A stretch of 64,000 nt of DNA from Streptomyces sp. NRRL F-5630 (GTDB taxonomy: Bacteria; Actinomycetota; Actinomycetes; Streptomycetales; Streptomycetaceae). Each line of letters begins with the position of its first letter. The first letter of the stretch is position 1. This document shows, piece after piece, positions 28,262 through 37,648 of this stretch. The translations under genes and the position numbers were made by a program. The notes under the pieces were generated by a model, which saw only the letters and a program-made list of their open reading frames with translations, ran no database searches and was not told where the DNA came from. Location of the stretch: positions 1 through 64,000 of the forward strand of contig NZ_JOGO01000002.1 in the NCBI RefSeq assembly GCF_000719475.1, given 5' to 3'.

Positions 28262-29104
28262 ATGCCCGCCGCCGTCCCCGTGGTCGTGCTCACGGCGGCG
28301 CTGCTGCACGCCATCTGGAACGCCCTCTCGCACGCCGCCGTCGACAAGGCGGCCCGCACCGTGATGATCAACCTCGTCTACACGGTCTGCGGCGCCCTCA
28401 TCGTCTGCTGGACCCCTCTCCCCGAGGCGCGCGCCTGGCCGTTCCTGATCGCCTCGGCGCTTCTCCAGGCCGTGTACCAGTGGCTGCTGCTCCAGGCGTA
28501 CCGGCTCGGCGACTTCGGCCAGATGTACCCGATCGCGCGCGGTACCTCGCCCTGGCTCGTCGCGCTCGCCTCGACGGTCGTGCTCGGCGAGGCGCTGCCC
28601 GCGGGACAGGCGCTCGGCGTCGTCGTCATATCCCTGGGCCTGGCAGGGCTCGCCCTCGCGGACGGCCTCCCGGGGCGGGCCCAGTGGCCGGCGCTCGCCG
28701 CCGCGCTGGGCACGGGGGTGGTGATCGCGAGCTACACCGTCGTGGACGGGACGGGGGTGCGCGACGCGGGGACCGTGCTCGGGTACATCGGCTGGATGTT
28801 CCTGCTCCAGGGCCCCGTCCTGCCGCTCCTCGCCCTGGCCCGCTGGCGCGTGCGCTTCCGCGAGCGGATACGGGTGGGGTGGCGGACGGGGGTGCTCGGC
28901 GGGGTGCTCTCGCTGGCGGCGTACGGGCTCGTCGTGGGCGCGCAGGCGTACGGGGACCTGGCGAGCATCGCCGCGCTCCGTGAGACGAGCATCGTGATCG
29001 CGGCGGTGATCGGGGTCGTGGTGTTCCGGGAACGACTGGGGAGGTGGCGACTTGTCGCGAGCGCGGTGGTACTGGGCGGGATCGCGGTGCTGGAGCTGGC
29101 TTAG
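28262..29104 (+). CDS. EamA/DMT-family transporter
   Basis: 280 residues with about ten hydrophobic helices in two five-helix halves. The EamA signatures are visible near LLHAIWNALSHAAVDKAART and in the second half at GQAYGDLASIAALRETSIVI-like VVGAQAYGDLASIAALRET, EERLGRW type VVFRERLGRWRLVASAVVL. Inner-membrane metabolite exporter or importer, substrate unknown. ATG 28262 has AAGGAG 7 bases upstream. It is divergent from the RpiR regulator and shares its operator region, so regulation by that protein is likely. Confidence 0.88.
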   Translation: MPAAVPVVVLTAALLHAIWNALSHAAVDKAARTVMINLVYTVCGALIVCWTPLPEARAWPFLIASALLQAVYQWLLLQAYRLGDFGQMYPIARGTSPWLVALASTVVLGEALPAGQALGVVVISLGLAGLALADGLPGRAQWPALAAALGTGVVIASYTVVDGTGVRDAGTVLGYIGWMFLLQGPVLPLLALARWRVRFRERIRVGWRTGVLGGVLSLAAYGLVVGAQAYGDLASIAALRETSIVIAAVIGVVVFRERLGRWRLVASAVVLGGIAVLELA

Positions 29105-29153
29105 GGCCCTGCCCTCCGGGCGGTGCGGGAGCCGGGCGCGCCCGAGCGCGGGC

Positions 29154-29522
29154 TCATCCCTCCGCGATCACCACCGCCGAGGCCACACCGGCGTCGTGGC
29201 TCAGGGAGACGTGCCAGTGGCGGACGCCCAGTTCCGCCGCGCGCGCGGCGACCGTGCCGCGGACGCGGAGGTAGGGGCGGCCCCCCGGCTCGGCGCACAC
29301 TTCGGCATCGGTCCAGCGCAGCCCGGCGGGGGCGCCCAGCGCCTTGGCGAGCGCCTCCTTCGCCGCGAAGCGGGCGGCGAGCGAGGCGACGCCGCGCGGT
29401 TCGCCGTCCGGGAGCGTGGTCTCGCCGCCCGTGAAAAGGCGCTCGGCGAGCTGCGGGGTGCGGCGCAGGGCCGCCCCGAAGCGGTCGATCTCCGCCACGT
29501 CGATGCCGACACCGATGATCAC
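29154..29522 (-). CDS. acpS: holo-[acyl-carrier-protein] synthase
   Basis: 122 residues. Transfers phosphopantetheine from CoA to apo-ACP. Mg-site motifs are GIGVDI-type [14 protein letters not shown] and [13 protein letters not shown]; the C-terminal [20 protein letters not shown] is typical. GTG 29522. In the conserved acpS-glmS neighbourhood. Confidence 0.95.
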   Translation of the reverse strand: MIIGVGIDVAEIDRFGAALRRTPQLAERLFTGGETTLPDGEPRGVASLAARFAAKEALAKALGAPAGLRWTDAEVCAEPGGRPYLRVRGTVAARAAELGVRHWHVSLSHDAGVASAVVIAEG

Positions 29523-29670
29523 GGGAGCCGTTCCTCTCCGGCCGGAACGGGACCCCGGCCCGGGGAAAACCTACGCCCCGGGCCCGGCGGCCCCCTACCC
29601 GCCGGGCCCCGAGCGCCCACTACCGGGTCCGCGCCCGCGCGCCCGGAACACCGCGCGCACCACACGCGCA

Positions 29671-29760
29671 CGGCACCCCGCGTCCGCCATCCGGCGTGCG
29701 CGGCACGGCGCGCCTCCCACCCCGCATGTCCGGCACCCCGCGCCCGCCACCCGGCGCGCC
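29671..29760. repeat. 30-bp imperfect tandem repeat, three units, after the glmS stop
   Basis: Units at 29671, 29701 and 29731, all beginning CGGCAC. Units 1 and 3 agree at most positions (CGGCACCCCGCG, CCGCCA, CCGGCG); unit 2 is more diverged. A degraded further copy may precede at 29644. The array ends 11 bp from the glmS stop. Confidence 0.75.
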
Positions 29761-29771
29761 CCGTCCCCCTC

Positions 29772-31619
29772 TCACTCCACCGTCACCGACTTCGCCAGGT
29801 TCCTCGGCTGGTCGACCTCGTTCCCGCGCGCGGTCGCCAGCTCGCACGCGAAGACCTGGAGGGGGACGGTTGCCACGAGGGGCTGGAGGAGCGTGGGTAC
29901 CTCCGGGACCTCGATGAGGTGGTCCGCGTACGGGGCGACCGTCTCGTCGCCTTCCTCGGCGATGACGACCGTCCGCGCCCCGCGCGCCCTGATCTCCTGG
30001 ATGTTGGAGACGATCTTGTCGTGCAGGACGGAGCGGCCGCGCGGCGAGGGGACGAGGACGACGACAGGAAGGCCCTGGTCGATGAGCGCGATCGGCCCGT
30101 GCTTCAGCTCGCCGGCGGCGAAGCCCTCGGCGTGCATGTACGCGAGTTCCTTGAGCTTCAGCGCGCCTTCGAGCGCGACGGGGTAGCCGACGTGACGGCC
30201 CAGGAAGAGGACCGTGTCGTGCCCGGCGAGGGAGCGGGCCAACTCGCGTACGGGTTCCATCGTTTCGAGGACGCGCTCCAGGTCCCCGGGGATGCCGGCG
30301 AGCTCCGCGACGACCTCGCCGATCTCGTCGCCGAACTTCTCGCCTCGGTGCTGGGCGAGCCACAGGGCGACGAGGTAGCAGGCGACGAGCTGGGTCAGGA
30401 ACGCTTTCGTGGAGGCGACGGCGACCTCGGGCCCCGCGTGGGTGTAGAGGACGGCGTCGGACTCGCGGGGGATCGTCGAGCCGTTGGTGTTGCAGATCGC
30501 GAGGACGTGCGCGCCCTGTTCCCGGGCATGGCGCAGCGCCATGAGCGTGTCCATCGTCTCGCCGGACTGCGAGATCGCGATGACGAGCGTGCGGTGGTCG
30601 AGGATCGGGTCGCGGTAGCGGAACTCGCTGGCCAGCTCCACCTCGCAGGGCAGCCTCGTCCAGTGCTCGATCGCGTACTTGGCGATGAGTCCGGCGTGGA
30701 AGGCGGTGCCGCAGGCGACCACGACGATCTTCGACGTCTCGCGCAGCACCTCGGGCGGGACCCGCACCTCGTCGAGGAGCAGCGTCCCGGACTCGTCGAC
30801 ACGGCCGAGGAGCGTGTCGGCGACGGCCTTCGGCTGCTCGGCGATCTCCTTGAGCATGAAGGAGGCGTAGCCGGACTTCTCGGCCGCCGAGGCGTCCCAG
30901 TCCACGTGGTACGTGCGGACCTCGGCCGGGAGCCCGTCGAAGCCGGTGACCGTGACGCCCTCGGGCCGCACCTCGACGACCTGGTCCTGGCCCAGCTCGA
31001 TCGACGTACGCGTGTGGTCGATGAAGGCGGCGACGTCGGAGGCGAGGAAGTACTCGCCCTCACCGACGCCGACGACGAGCGGGGAGTTGCGGCGGGCGCC
31101 GACGACCCGGTCGGGCGCGTCGGCGTGCACGGCGACGAGCGTGAACGCGCCCTGGAGGCGCCCGCACACCTCGCGCATCGCCGCGGCGAGATCGTCGTGC
31201 GCGCCGTACGCCTCGGAGAGGAGGTGCGCGACGGTCTCGGTGTCGGTCTCGGACTCCAGGTGGTGGCCCCGGGCGCGGAGTTCGGCACGCAGTTCGGCGA
31301 AGTTCTCGATGATGCCGTTGTGCACGACGGCGACGCGGCCCGCGTTGTCGAGGTGGGGATGGGCGTTGGCGTCGTTGGGCGCACCGTGCGTGGCCCAGCG
31401 GGTGTGGCCGATGCCGGTCGTCGCGCTCGGCAACGGCCGTTCCATCAGCTCCTTCTCCAGGTTGGCGAGCTTGCCCGACTTCTTCGCCGTCGCGAGACCC
31501 CCGTCCGCGAGCACGGCGGCGCCCGCCGAGTCGTAGCCCCGGTACTCCAGGCGACGGAGCCCGGCGAGGACGATGTCAAGAGCCGACTGCGTTCCGGCAT
31601 ATCCCACGATTCCACACAT
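29772..31619 (-). CDS. glmS: glutamine-fructose-6-phosphate aminotransferase (isomerizing)
   Basis: 615 residues. Makes glucosamine-6-P, the entry to UDP-GlcNAc and peptidoglycan. The N-terminal glutaminase domain has nucleophile Cys2 after Met1 (MCGIVGYAG), [12 protein letters not shown] and GHTRWATHG. Two SIS isomerase domains follow ([46 protein letters not shown]), ending [17 protein letters not shown] lies 6 bases before the ATG with no ribosome-binding site, suggesting a leaderless transcript. glmM is encoded 5 kb away on the same strand. Confidence 0.97.
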   Translation of the reverse strand: MCGIVGYAGTQSALDIVLAGLRRLEYRGYDSAGAAVLADGGLATAKKSGKLANLEKELMERPLPSATTGIGHTRWATHGAPNDANAHPHLDNAGRVAVVHNGIIENFAELRAELRARGHHLESETDTETVAHLLSEAYGAHDDLAAAMREVCGRLQGAFTLVAVHADAPDRVVGARRNSPLVVGVGEGEYFLASDVAAFIDHTRTSIELGQDQVVEVRPEGVTVTGFDGLPAEVRTYHVDWDASAAEKSGYASFMLKEIAEQPKAVADTLLGRVDESGTLLLDEVRVPPEVLRETSKIVVVACGTAFHAGLIAKYAIEHWTRLPCEVELASEFRYRDPILDHRTLVIAISQSGETMDTLMALRHAREQGAHVLAICNTNGSTIPRESDAVLYTHAGPEVAVASTKAFLTQLVACYLVALWLAQHRGEKFGDEIGEVVAELAGIPGDLERVLETMEPVRELARSLAGHDTVLFLGRHVGYPVALEGALKLKELAYMHAEGFAAGELKHGPIALIDQGLPVVVLVPSPRGRSVLHDKIVSNIQEIRARGARTVVIAEEGDETVAPYADHLIEVPEVPTLLQPLVATVPLQVFACELATARGNEVDQPRNLAKSVTVE

Positions 31620-31679
31620 AACGGAAGACTACGGCGAGGGGGCGTCCGCCTCCGGAGAGCGACGCGGCCCCACCGGGCG

Positions 31680-31877
31680 TCATTCGCGTGCCGTCGTGAG
31701 CGGCGCACGGCGCTCGGCCGCCTCGCGGCGCGGCTCACCGCCGAAGCGGTGGGCGTCCGCCCGCGCCCACATGTCCTCCCCTCTGTCCTCGTCGGGCAGC
31801 TCCTCGGCCAGCGCGGCGAGCCGCGCCTCGCGGGTCGCGCCGCGCGTGACGCACCCCACCCCCGCCGCACGCAACAT
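31680..31877 (-). CDS. possible small protein (65 aa)
   Basis: From ATG 31877: [20 protein letters not shown], then [20 protein letters not shown], ending [10 protein letters not shown]3 is high (about 85-90%) and the composition is protein-like, amphipathic and charged. There is no ribosome-binding site, and a GTG at 31904 would extend it into the coaA start. It may be a real conserved small gene between glmS and coaA. Function unknown. Confidence 0.45.
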   Translation of the reverse strand: MLRAAGVGCVTRGATREARLAALAEELPDEDRGEDMWARADAHRFGGEPRREAAERRAPLTTARE

Positions 31878-31887
31878 GAGCGCAACA

Positions 31888-32874
31888 ATGGGAGGTGTGA
31901 TCACCTCACCCCCGAGGAGCGCCCACCGCAGGCCGGAGGCGACTCCCTACGTGGATCTGACCAGGGACGAGTGGAGCGCGCTGCGCGCCAAGACCCCGCT
32001 GCCGCTGACGGCCGAGGAGGTCGAGAGGCTGCGCGGCCTCGGCGACGTCATCGACCTCGACGAGGTGCGGGAGATCTACCTGCCGCTCTCGCGCCTGCTG
32101 AACCTGTACGTGGACGCCAACGACGCCCTGCGCGGTTCGCTCAACACCTTCCTCGGCGAGCAGGGCACGCAGTACGGCACGCCGTTCGTGATCGGGGTGG
32201 CGGGAAGCGTCGCGGTCGGCAAGTCCACCGTCGCGCGCCTGCTCAAGGCGCTGCTCGCGCGGTGGCCGGAGCATCCGCGCGTCGAACTGGTCACGACGGA
32301 CGGTTTCCTGCTGCCGATGGCGGAGCTGGAGAAGCGCGGCCTCATGGCGCGCAAGGGCTTCCCCGAGTCGTACGACCGCCGCGCGCTCACCCGCTTCGTG
32401 GCGGATGTGAAGGCGGGCAAGGACAACGTCACCGCGCCCGTGTACTCGCACCTGACCTACGACATCGTCCCCGGCGAGCGCCTCACCGTCGCGCGCCCGG
32501 ACATCCTCATCGTGGAGGGCCTCAACGTCCTCCAGCCCGCCCTGCCGGGCAGCGACGGCCGCACCAGGGTCGGCCTCGCGGACTACTTCGACTTCAGTGT
32601 CTACGTGGACGCGCGCCCGCAGGACATCCGCGAGTGGTACCTCAACCGCTTCCGCCGCCTGCGCGAGACGGCCTTCCAGGACCCGTCCTCGTACTTCCGC
32701 AAGTACACCCAGGTCTCCGAGGAGGAAGCCCTCGCCTACGCCCGCAAGACCTGGCACACCATCAACGAGCCGAATCTCATCGAGAACGTGGCACCGACCC
32801 GGGGCCGCGCGACACTCGTCATACGGAAGGGCCCTGACCACAAGGTCCAGCGCGTCCGCCTGCGCAAGCTCTGA
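31888..32874 (+). CDS. coaA: pantothenate kinase, type I
   Basis: 328 residues. Phosphorylates pantothenate, the first step of CoA synthesis. The P-loop is [20 protein letters not shown], with [34 protein letters not shown] and [10 protein letters not shown] following. The start is uncertain: ATG 31888 is used, while ATG 31876 and GTG 31897 are also in frame and none has a well-spaced ribosome-binding site. It is divergent from glmS; acpS, a CoA user, lies nearby. Confidence 0.95.
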   Translation: MGGVITSPPRSAHRRPEATPYVDLTRDEWSALRAKTPLPLTAEEVERLRGLGDVIDLDEVREIYLPLSRLLNLYVDANDALRGSLNTFLGEQGTQYGTPFVIGVAGSVAVGKSTVARLLKALLARWPEHPRVELVTTDGFLLPMAELEKRGLMARKGFPESYDRRALTRFVADVKAGKDNVTAPVYSHLTYDIVPGERLTVARPDILIVEGLNVLQPALPGSDGRTRVGLADYFDFSVYVDARPQDIREWYLNRFRRLRETAFQDPSSYFRKYTQVSEEEALAYARKTWHTINEPNLIENVAPTRGRATLVIRKGPDHKVQRVRLRKL

Positions 32875-33277
32875 CCCCCCGTCCGCACCGGGGCCCACCG
32901 CCCACGCCACGGGTCACCGGCACCGTCCCCGCAGGCGGCCTGAATTCGCCTCAGCGCGGCTGAAGTTCACTGGTCGCCGGCCCCCGTACCGCAGTGGCCG
33001 GGGCTTTTGGGGGCTCGCTCCCTCGCTCAGGGACCTGGGGCCCGGGGACCCGGCCAATCGGAAGGCCCATGCCGCCACGCCGGGCGTACCGTGCCGCGCC
33101 CCGCCGCATCCGCCGCACCGGCCGTCCCCGCCGCCGAGGCAGGAAGCCAGCGGGGCAGCGGCGACAACGTGGACGTGCACGACGGCCTCGGCGTCTCGGC
33201 CGACGACCAGGGCGACGTCGAGCAGCAACGGCACCCAGGACTTCACGTACGCGCCACTCGCTCGCCTCGACGGGGCT
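32875..33277. other. non-coding stretch downstream of coaA
   Basis: 403 bp between convergent coaA and the DUF574 gene. A weak hairpin (GCCCC/GGGGC, 32980-33004) followed by TTTT may end coaA transcription. A minus-strand open frame here has no start signal or domain. I see no gene. Confidence 0.5.
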
Positions 33278-34057
33278 CTACGGCACCCGCGCCACCCCGG
33301 CCCAGAACCCGCTGCGCTCCTGCGGCGGGACCCGGTCCTCCTGCTGGTACCAGTAGTTGGCCGTGACGAGGCCGGGGGCCACGAGGTCGAGGCCGGTGAA
33401 GAACCGCTCGACCTCATGGCGCGTGCGCATCCGCAGCGGGATGGCGCCGCGCCGGTAGCTGTCCTTCGTCGTCTCCTCCAGTTCGGGGTGCTCGTCCGCC
33501 GTCCCGTGCGTCAGGACGAGGTAGCTCCCGGGCGCCAGGCCGGAGACGAGGGTGCGCACGAGCCCGTACGGGTCCTGGTCGTCGGGCAGGAAGTGCAGGA
33601 GCGCGATGAGCGAGAGCGCGACGGGCTGCCGCAGGTCGAGTAAGTCGCCCGCGCGGTCGAGGAGTTCGCCGGGGGCGCGGACGTCCGCGTCGAGGTAGTG
33701 CGTGGCACCCTCGGGCGTGCCGACGAGGAGCGCGGCGCAGTGCGCGAGCACGAGCGGGTCGTTGTCGGCGTAGAGGACGCGGGCGCTCGGGACGAGTTCC
33801 TGCACGACCTGATGGAGGTTCGGCTCGGTCGGGATACCGCTGCCGATGTCGAGGTACTGCCGTACGCCGCGCCCTGCCACATACCGGGCCGCGCGGTGCA
33901 TGAACTGCCGGTTCCAGCGCGCGTTCTGCCGCGCGGCGGCTGGCAGCCCCTCCCCCACGGCGCGGTCGGCCGGGAAGTTGTCCACACCCCCGAGCAGCCA
34001 GTCGTAGACGCGCGCGGGGTGCGGCCTGCTGGTGTCGACGCGGGGGTCGTAGCTCAT
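33278..34057 (-). CDS. DUF574 SAM-dependent methyltransferase
   Basis: 259 residues. Opens MSYDPRVDTSRPHPARVYDW and continues LLGGVDNFPADR, the hallmark of this actinomycete-specific family. The SAM site is RQYLDIGSGIPTEPNLHQVV and VLYADNDPLVLAHC; the VALSLIALLHFLPDDQDPYG strand follows, with NYWYQQEDR near the end. Streptomyces genomes hold many paralogues, mostly of unknown target. ATG 34057 has AAGGA 9 bases upstream. It is isolated between coaA and glmM with gene-free flanks, consistent with a small insertion into a conserved order. Confidence 0.88.
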   Translation of the reverse strand: MSYDPRVDTSRPHPARVYDWLLGGVDNFPADRAVGEGLPAAARQNARWNRQFMHRAARYVAGRGVRQYLDIGSGIPTEPNLHQVVQELVPSARVLYADNDPLVLAHCAALLVGTPEGATHYLDADVRAPGELLDRAGDLLDLRQPVALSLIALLHFLPDDQDPYGLVRTLVSGLAPGSYLVLTHGTADEHPELEETTKDSYRRGAIPLRMRTRHEVERFFTGLDLVAPGLVTANYWYQQEDRVPPQERSGFWAGVARVP

Positions 34058-34611
34058 GAAAAGGGTCCTTCGTGGGGCGAACCTGACGCGGCTGACGGGG
34101 AGATGACAGACCTCCAGGATGCCGCACCGTCGCCCCGACCGCGTCCCGGGTCGGGCCCGGCGCCGTCCGCCCCCGCCGGTCACCTCCGGCAGCTCCGGCC
34201 ACGGCAGTCGCCGGGCGGGGAGGGTCAGGGGGTCGGCGAGGACGGTGCCGAAGAGGCGCGGCCACCCTGTTCGAGGGTGCCCGCCTCCGGCCGCACTCCC
34301 CGTACGCGAGCGCGACGGCCGCCTTCGGCGCGGCGGGCACTGTCGTCACCGAGATCGCCACGCCGACGTGCGGGCAGGACCCCGAGGAGTTCGCCGGTGG
34401 CCGCGCGGGCGGCGCCCGTCTTGTGCGACCCCGCCCCGCCGACCCCGCCGAACCACCTCAGCCCGCACCCTCCACGGCGCCCGGCGGAACCCCGGTAAAC
34501 CCCGCGCAACGGAGCACGTGGAGCCCATGGCCCTGCCCTGCGCCGCCCACGAAACCCCGCGAGCCGCCCTCAGCCCTCAGCCCTCAGCCCTCAGCCCTCA
34601 GCCCTCAGCCC
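34058..34611. other. gene-poor stretch with a possible coding remnant
   Basis: 554 bp. On the plus strand, about 34262-34440, one frame reads like protein (ATLFEGARLRPHSPYASATA, AFGAAGTVVTEIATPTCGQD, PEEFAGG) with G/C third positions, but it has no start and runs into Pro/Arg low complexity. It may be a decayed gene fragment of unknown family. The end of the stretch is the 7-bp array at 34567. Confidence 0.4.
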
Positions 34612-34615
34612 TCAG
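34567..34615. repeat. 7-bp microsatellite, seven units, containing the glmM stop codon
   Basis: CCCTCAG repeated seven times with no mismatch. Read with glmM (minus strand) it is TGAGGGC repeated, and the first TGA is the glmM stop. Because 7 is not a multiple of 3, the array supplies TGA stops in all three frames. Confidence 0.95.
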
Positions 34616-35979
34616 CCCAGCGTCGACTTCACGACGTCCGCCAGCCCGCTCGCCACCGACCGGGCCTGCTCGATGTCCGCCGCCTCGACCATGACCCGCA
34701 CGAGCGGCTCCGTGCCCGAAGGCCGGAGGAGGACCCGGCCCGTCGTGCCGAGGGCGTGCTCGGCCTCCTCGACGGCGGTGCGCAGCTCGGGCGCCGAGGC
34801 GACGCGGGAGCGGTCGACGTCGGGGACGTTGACGAGGACCTGCGGCAGGCGCGTGACGACGGAGGCGAGGTCGGCGAGGGAGCGCCCCGTCTCGGCCATG
34901 CGCGCGGCGAGCATGAGGCCGGTCAGGGTGCCGTCGCCCGTCGTGGCGTGGTCGAGGAGGATGACGTGCCCGGACTGCTCGCCGCCGAGCGCGTACCCGC
35001 GCGCCTTCATGCGTTCGAGCACGTAGCGGTCGCCGACGCCCGTCTCCTCGACGTGCACGCCCTCGCGCTCCATGGCGAGCTTGAAGCCGAGGTTCGACAT
35101 GACGGTCGCGACGACGGTGTTCTTGCGGAGCGTCCCGTGCTCGCGCATCGCGAGGGCGAGGACGGCGAGGATCTGGTCGCCGTCGATCTCGCGGCCCTCG
35201 GCGTCGACGGCGAGGCAGCGGTCGGCGTCGCCGTCGTGCGCGATGCCGAAATCGGCCCGGTGGGCGACGACCGCGGCCTGGAGCTGGGCGAGGTGCGTGG
35301 AGCCGACCCCGTCGTTGATGTTGAGGCCGTCGGGCTCGGTGCCGATCGTCGTGATGACCTCGGCCCCGGCGCGCGCGAAGGCTTCCGGCGAGACGCGGGC
35401 GGCGGCGCCGTGCGCCTCGTCGAGGACGACGCGGAGGCCGTCGAGGCGGTTGGGGAGTACGGCGACGAGGTGCGCCACGTACTGGTCGAAGCCCTCGTCG
35501 TAGTCACGGACCCGGCCGACGTCCGCGCCGGTCGGCCGCGACCACTCCGCGGCGCCGGGCTCGCGGTGGCTGTGGTACTGGGCCTCGATGCGGTCCTCCA
35601 GCTCGTCGGCGAGCTTGTGCCCGCCGCGCGCGAGGAACTTGATGCCGTTGTCCGGCATGGCGTTGTGGCTCGCCGAGAGCATGACGCCGAAGTCGGCGCC
35701 GAGCACGCCGGTCAGGTGGGCGATCGCGGGGGTCGGCAGCACGCCGACGCGCAGCACGTCCACCCCGGCGCTCGCGAGGCCCGCGACGACGGCGGACTCC
35801 AGGAACTCGCCCGAGGCGCGCGGATCACGTCCCACCACGGCGGTCGGCCGGTGCCCCGGCCTGCTCCCGATCTCGCCCAGTACGTGTGCCGCCGCGACCG
35901 CGAGCCCGAGCGCGAGCTCGGCCGTCAGATCAACGCCCGCGACCCCGCGTACGCCGTCCGTCCCGAAGAGCCGTCCCAC
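34612..35979 (-). CDS. glmM: phosphoglucosamine mutase
   Basis: 455 residues. Converts glucosamine-6-P to glucosamine-1-P for UDP-GlcNAc. [12 protein letters not shown] opens the fold. The phosphoserine S104 is in [14 protein letters not shown], the Mg motif is HDGDADRC, and the sugar loop GGEQSGHV and phosphate loop [12 protein letters not shown] are intact. GTG 35979 follows GGAGGA. The stop codon lies in a 7-bp microsatellite. Confidence 0.97.
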   Translation of the reverse strand: MGRLFGTDGVRGVAGVDLTAELALGLAVAAAHVLGEIGSRPGHRPTAVVGRDPRASGEFLESAVVAGLASAGVDVLRVGVLPTPAIAHLTGVLGADFGVMLSASHNAMPDNGIKFLARGGHKLADELEDRIEAQYHSHREPGAAEWSRPTGADVGRVRDYDEGFDQYVAHLVAVLPNRLDGLRVVLDEAHGAAARVSPEAFARAGAEVITTIGTEPDGLNINDGVGSTHLAQLQAAVVAHRADFGIAHDGDADRCLAVDAEGREIDGDQILAVLALAMREHGTLRKNTVVATVMSNLGFKLAMEREGVHVEETGVGDRYVLERMKARGYALGGEQSGHVILLDHATTGDGTLTGLMLAARMAETGRSLADLASVVTRLPQVLVNVPDVDRSRVASAPELRTAVEEAEHALGTTGRVLLRPSGTEPLVRVMVEAADIEQARSVASGLADVVKSTLG

Positions 35980-36047
35980 CTGGATTCCTCCCGCTCGCTG
36001 TCACGAGCGGCCCCGCCGTTCACCGGGCCGCCGCACTTCGCACATCA

Positions 36048-36072
36048 GTTGTTATACGTCATACCGCATAGG
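36048..36072 (-). promoter_or_regulatory. possible glmM promoter
   Basis: An AT-rich island on the minus strand, GGTATGACGTATAACAACTG, offers TATAAC as a -10 box about 70 bases before the GTG. No convincing -35. Confidence 0.4.
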
Positions 36073-36125
36073 CCGGGTTGCCCCGGGGACCTCGGGCGCC
36101 CGACGGGTTTCCCCGGGGACGCGAA

Positions 36126-36158
36126 CGCCCCGGCGGCACGGAGAGTGCCGCCGGGGCG
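36126..36158 (-). terminator. rplM-rpsI terminator
   Basis: A perfect 14-bp stem (CGCCCCGGCGGCAC and complement) with a GGAGA loop, 26 bases after the rpsI stop. Confidence 0.9.
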
Positions 36159-36184
36159 AACAAGCGATACGGCAAGGGCCGCGA

Positions 36185-36700
36185 TCAGCGCTTGCTGTAC
36201 TGCGGGGCCTTGCGGGCCTTCTTGAGACCGGCCTTCTTGCGCTCGACGGCACGGTCGTCGCGGCGGAGGAAGCCCGCCTTCTTGAGGGCGCCGCGGTTGT
36301 TGTCCACGTCGGCCTCGTTCAGCGCGCGGGCCACGCCGAGGCGCAGGGCGCCGGCCTGACCCGAGACGCCGCCACCCGCGATGCGGGCGATGACGTCGTA
36401 GCGGTTGTCGAGTTCGAGCACCTTGAAGGGCTCGTTGACTTCCTGCTGGTGCACCTTGTTGGGGAAGTAGTCCTCAAGGGTGCGACCGTTGATCTTCCAC
36501 TTGCCGGAGCCCGGGACGATCCGGACACGGGCGATCGCGTTCTTGCGACGGCCCAGCCCGGCGGCCGGCTGCGGCTCGCCGAAGGCGGAGGCGAGGGACT
36601 CCGAGGTGTACTCGCCCTCGACGGGGACCTCGGACTCGGTGGTGTACTGCTCGACGTCGACAGCCTCTTCGATCGGCTGCTCGGCGGTGGTCTCGGCCAC
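36185..36700 (-). CDS. rpsI: 30S ribosomal protein S9
   Basis: 171 residues, against about 130 in E. coli. An acidic N-terminal extension of about 45 residues precedes the conserved [17 protein letters not shown]. The C-terminal [11 protein letters not shown] reaches the decoding-site region of 16S rRNA. Such extensions are usual in actinobacteria. 42 bases downstream of rplM, the universal rplM-rpsI pair. Confidence 0.97.
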   Translation of the reverse strand: MAETTAEQPIEEAVDVEQYTTESEVPVEGEYTSESLASAFGEPQPAAGLGRRKNAIARVRIVPGSGKWKINGRTLEDYFPNKVHQQEVNEPFKVLELDNRYDVIARIAGGGVSGQAGALRLGVARALNEADVDNNRGALKKAGFLRRDDRAVERKKAGLKKARKAPQYSKR

Positions 36701-36742
36701 GATGCTCCTCAGAATTCTCTGTGTCTTAGGGGGTGGCCGGAC

Positions 36743-37186
36743 TTACTGCGCGACCTGAGTGATCTCGAACGGCTGCGGCTGCTGCGCACCGTGCGGGTGC
36801 TGCTCACCCGCGTACACCTTCAGCTTCGAGAGCATCTGACGGCCGAGGGTGTTCTTCGGGAGCATGCCCTTGACGGCCTTCTCGACGGCCTTCTCCGGGT
36901 TGTTCGCGAGGAGGTCGTCGTAACGGACCGACCGCAGACCGCCCGGGTAGCCCGAGTGACGGTAGGCGAGCTTCTGGGTCCGCTTGTTGCCGGAGAGGTG
37001 CACCTTGTCGGCGTTGATGATGACGACGAAGTCACCGGTGTCGACGTGGGGGGCGTAGATCGGCTTGTGCTTGCCCCGCAGGAGGCTGGCGGCGGTCGAC
37101 GCCAGACGGCCCAGGACAACGTCCCGGGCGTCGATGACGTGCCACTGGCGAGTCACATCGCCGGGCTTGGGGCTGTACGTACGCAC
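36743..37186 (-). CDS. rplM: 50S ribosomal protein L13
   Basis: 147 residues with the family signature [40 protein letters not shown] and [23 protein letters not shown] start. First gene of the rplM-rpsI operon. An early 50S assembly protein. Confidence 0.97.
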   Translation of the reverse strand: MRTYSPKPGDVTRQWHVIDARDVVLGRLASTAASLLRGKHKPIYAPHVDTGDFVVIINADKVHLSGNKRTQKLAYRHSGYPGGLRSVRYDDLLANNPEKAVEKAVKGMLPKNTLGRQMLSKLKVYAGEQHPHGAQQPQPFEITQVAQ

Positions 37187-37648
37187 TGGTCGTAGCCTTC
37201 GCTTCTTCTGTGATGGGTGTCCCCCGGACCGAGTACGGCCAGGGAGGGGGTCCTGACATGGCCACCACGGACGATCACGACAGCCCTCGACGCACTCGTC
37301 GACGCAAACGCGTGCGTACCGCTGGTCATCGGCTTGGTGGACCGGTGTAAGGGCCCCTCACGTGAGAATGAGCAAGCCAATACACAACGAGAAGCCAGGC
37401 TACCCGCCAGTCCCCGTACGGGTCAAAATCGCCGTCCGCGCCGAGCCTCGGCGACCACGGCCGCGCCCGTGCCGCGACGCGCACCACGCCCCGTGCCGGG
37501 CGCCCGCCCGGCGCTCGCCGCGCGCCCGTGCCCGAGGCCCGTCGCGCCCCGGGCCGCGACCCGTGCCGGTGCCGTCCGTGCCGCGCCCGCGCGAGCGGTC
37601 CGCTCCGGGCCCGTCCCCCGCGTTCGCGGTGTGACTAGTATGCGCGCC
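37187..37648. promoter_or_regulatory. divergent region between rplM and a membrane-protein gene
   Basis: 462 bp. For rplM, TTACAC (37350-37345, minus) is a possible -10 box, with TTGCTC 19 bases upstream and the palindrome TCACGTGA (37358-37365) in the spacer. For the rightward gene, TAGTAT (37636-37641) sits 7 bases before ATG 37649. The middle (37430-37620) is Arg/Pro/Ala-type GC-rich sequence without a gene. Confidence 0.45.

Noticed and set aside
29052..32837. Plus-strand frame of 1261 codons across acpS, glmS and coaA
   Set aside because: Shadow of three well-supported genes; no domain in its translation.
32941..32970. Palindrome TGAA...TTCA downstream of coaA
   Set aside because: Only the outer four bases pair well; the centre is not symmetric.
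37430..37620. Possible small genes between rplM and the membrane-protein gene
   Set aside because: Translations on both strands are Arg/Pro/Ala low complexity without starts supported by a ribosome-binding site.
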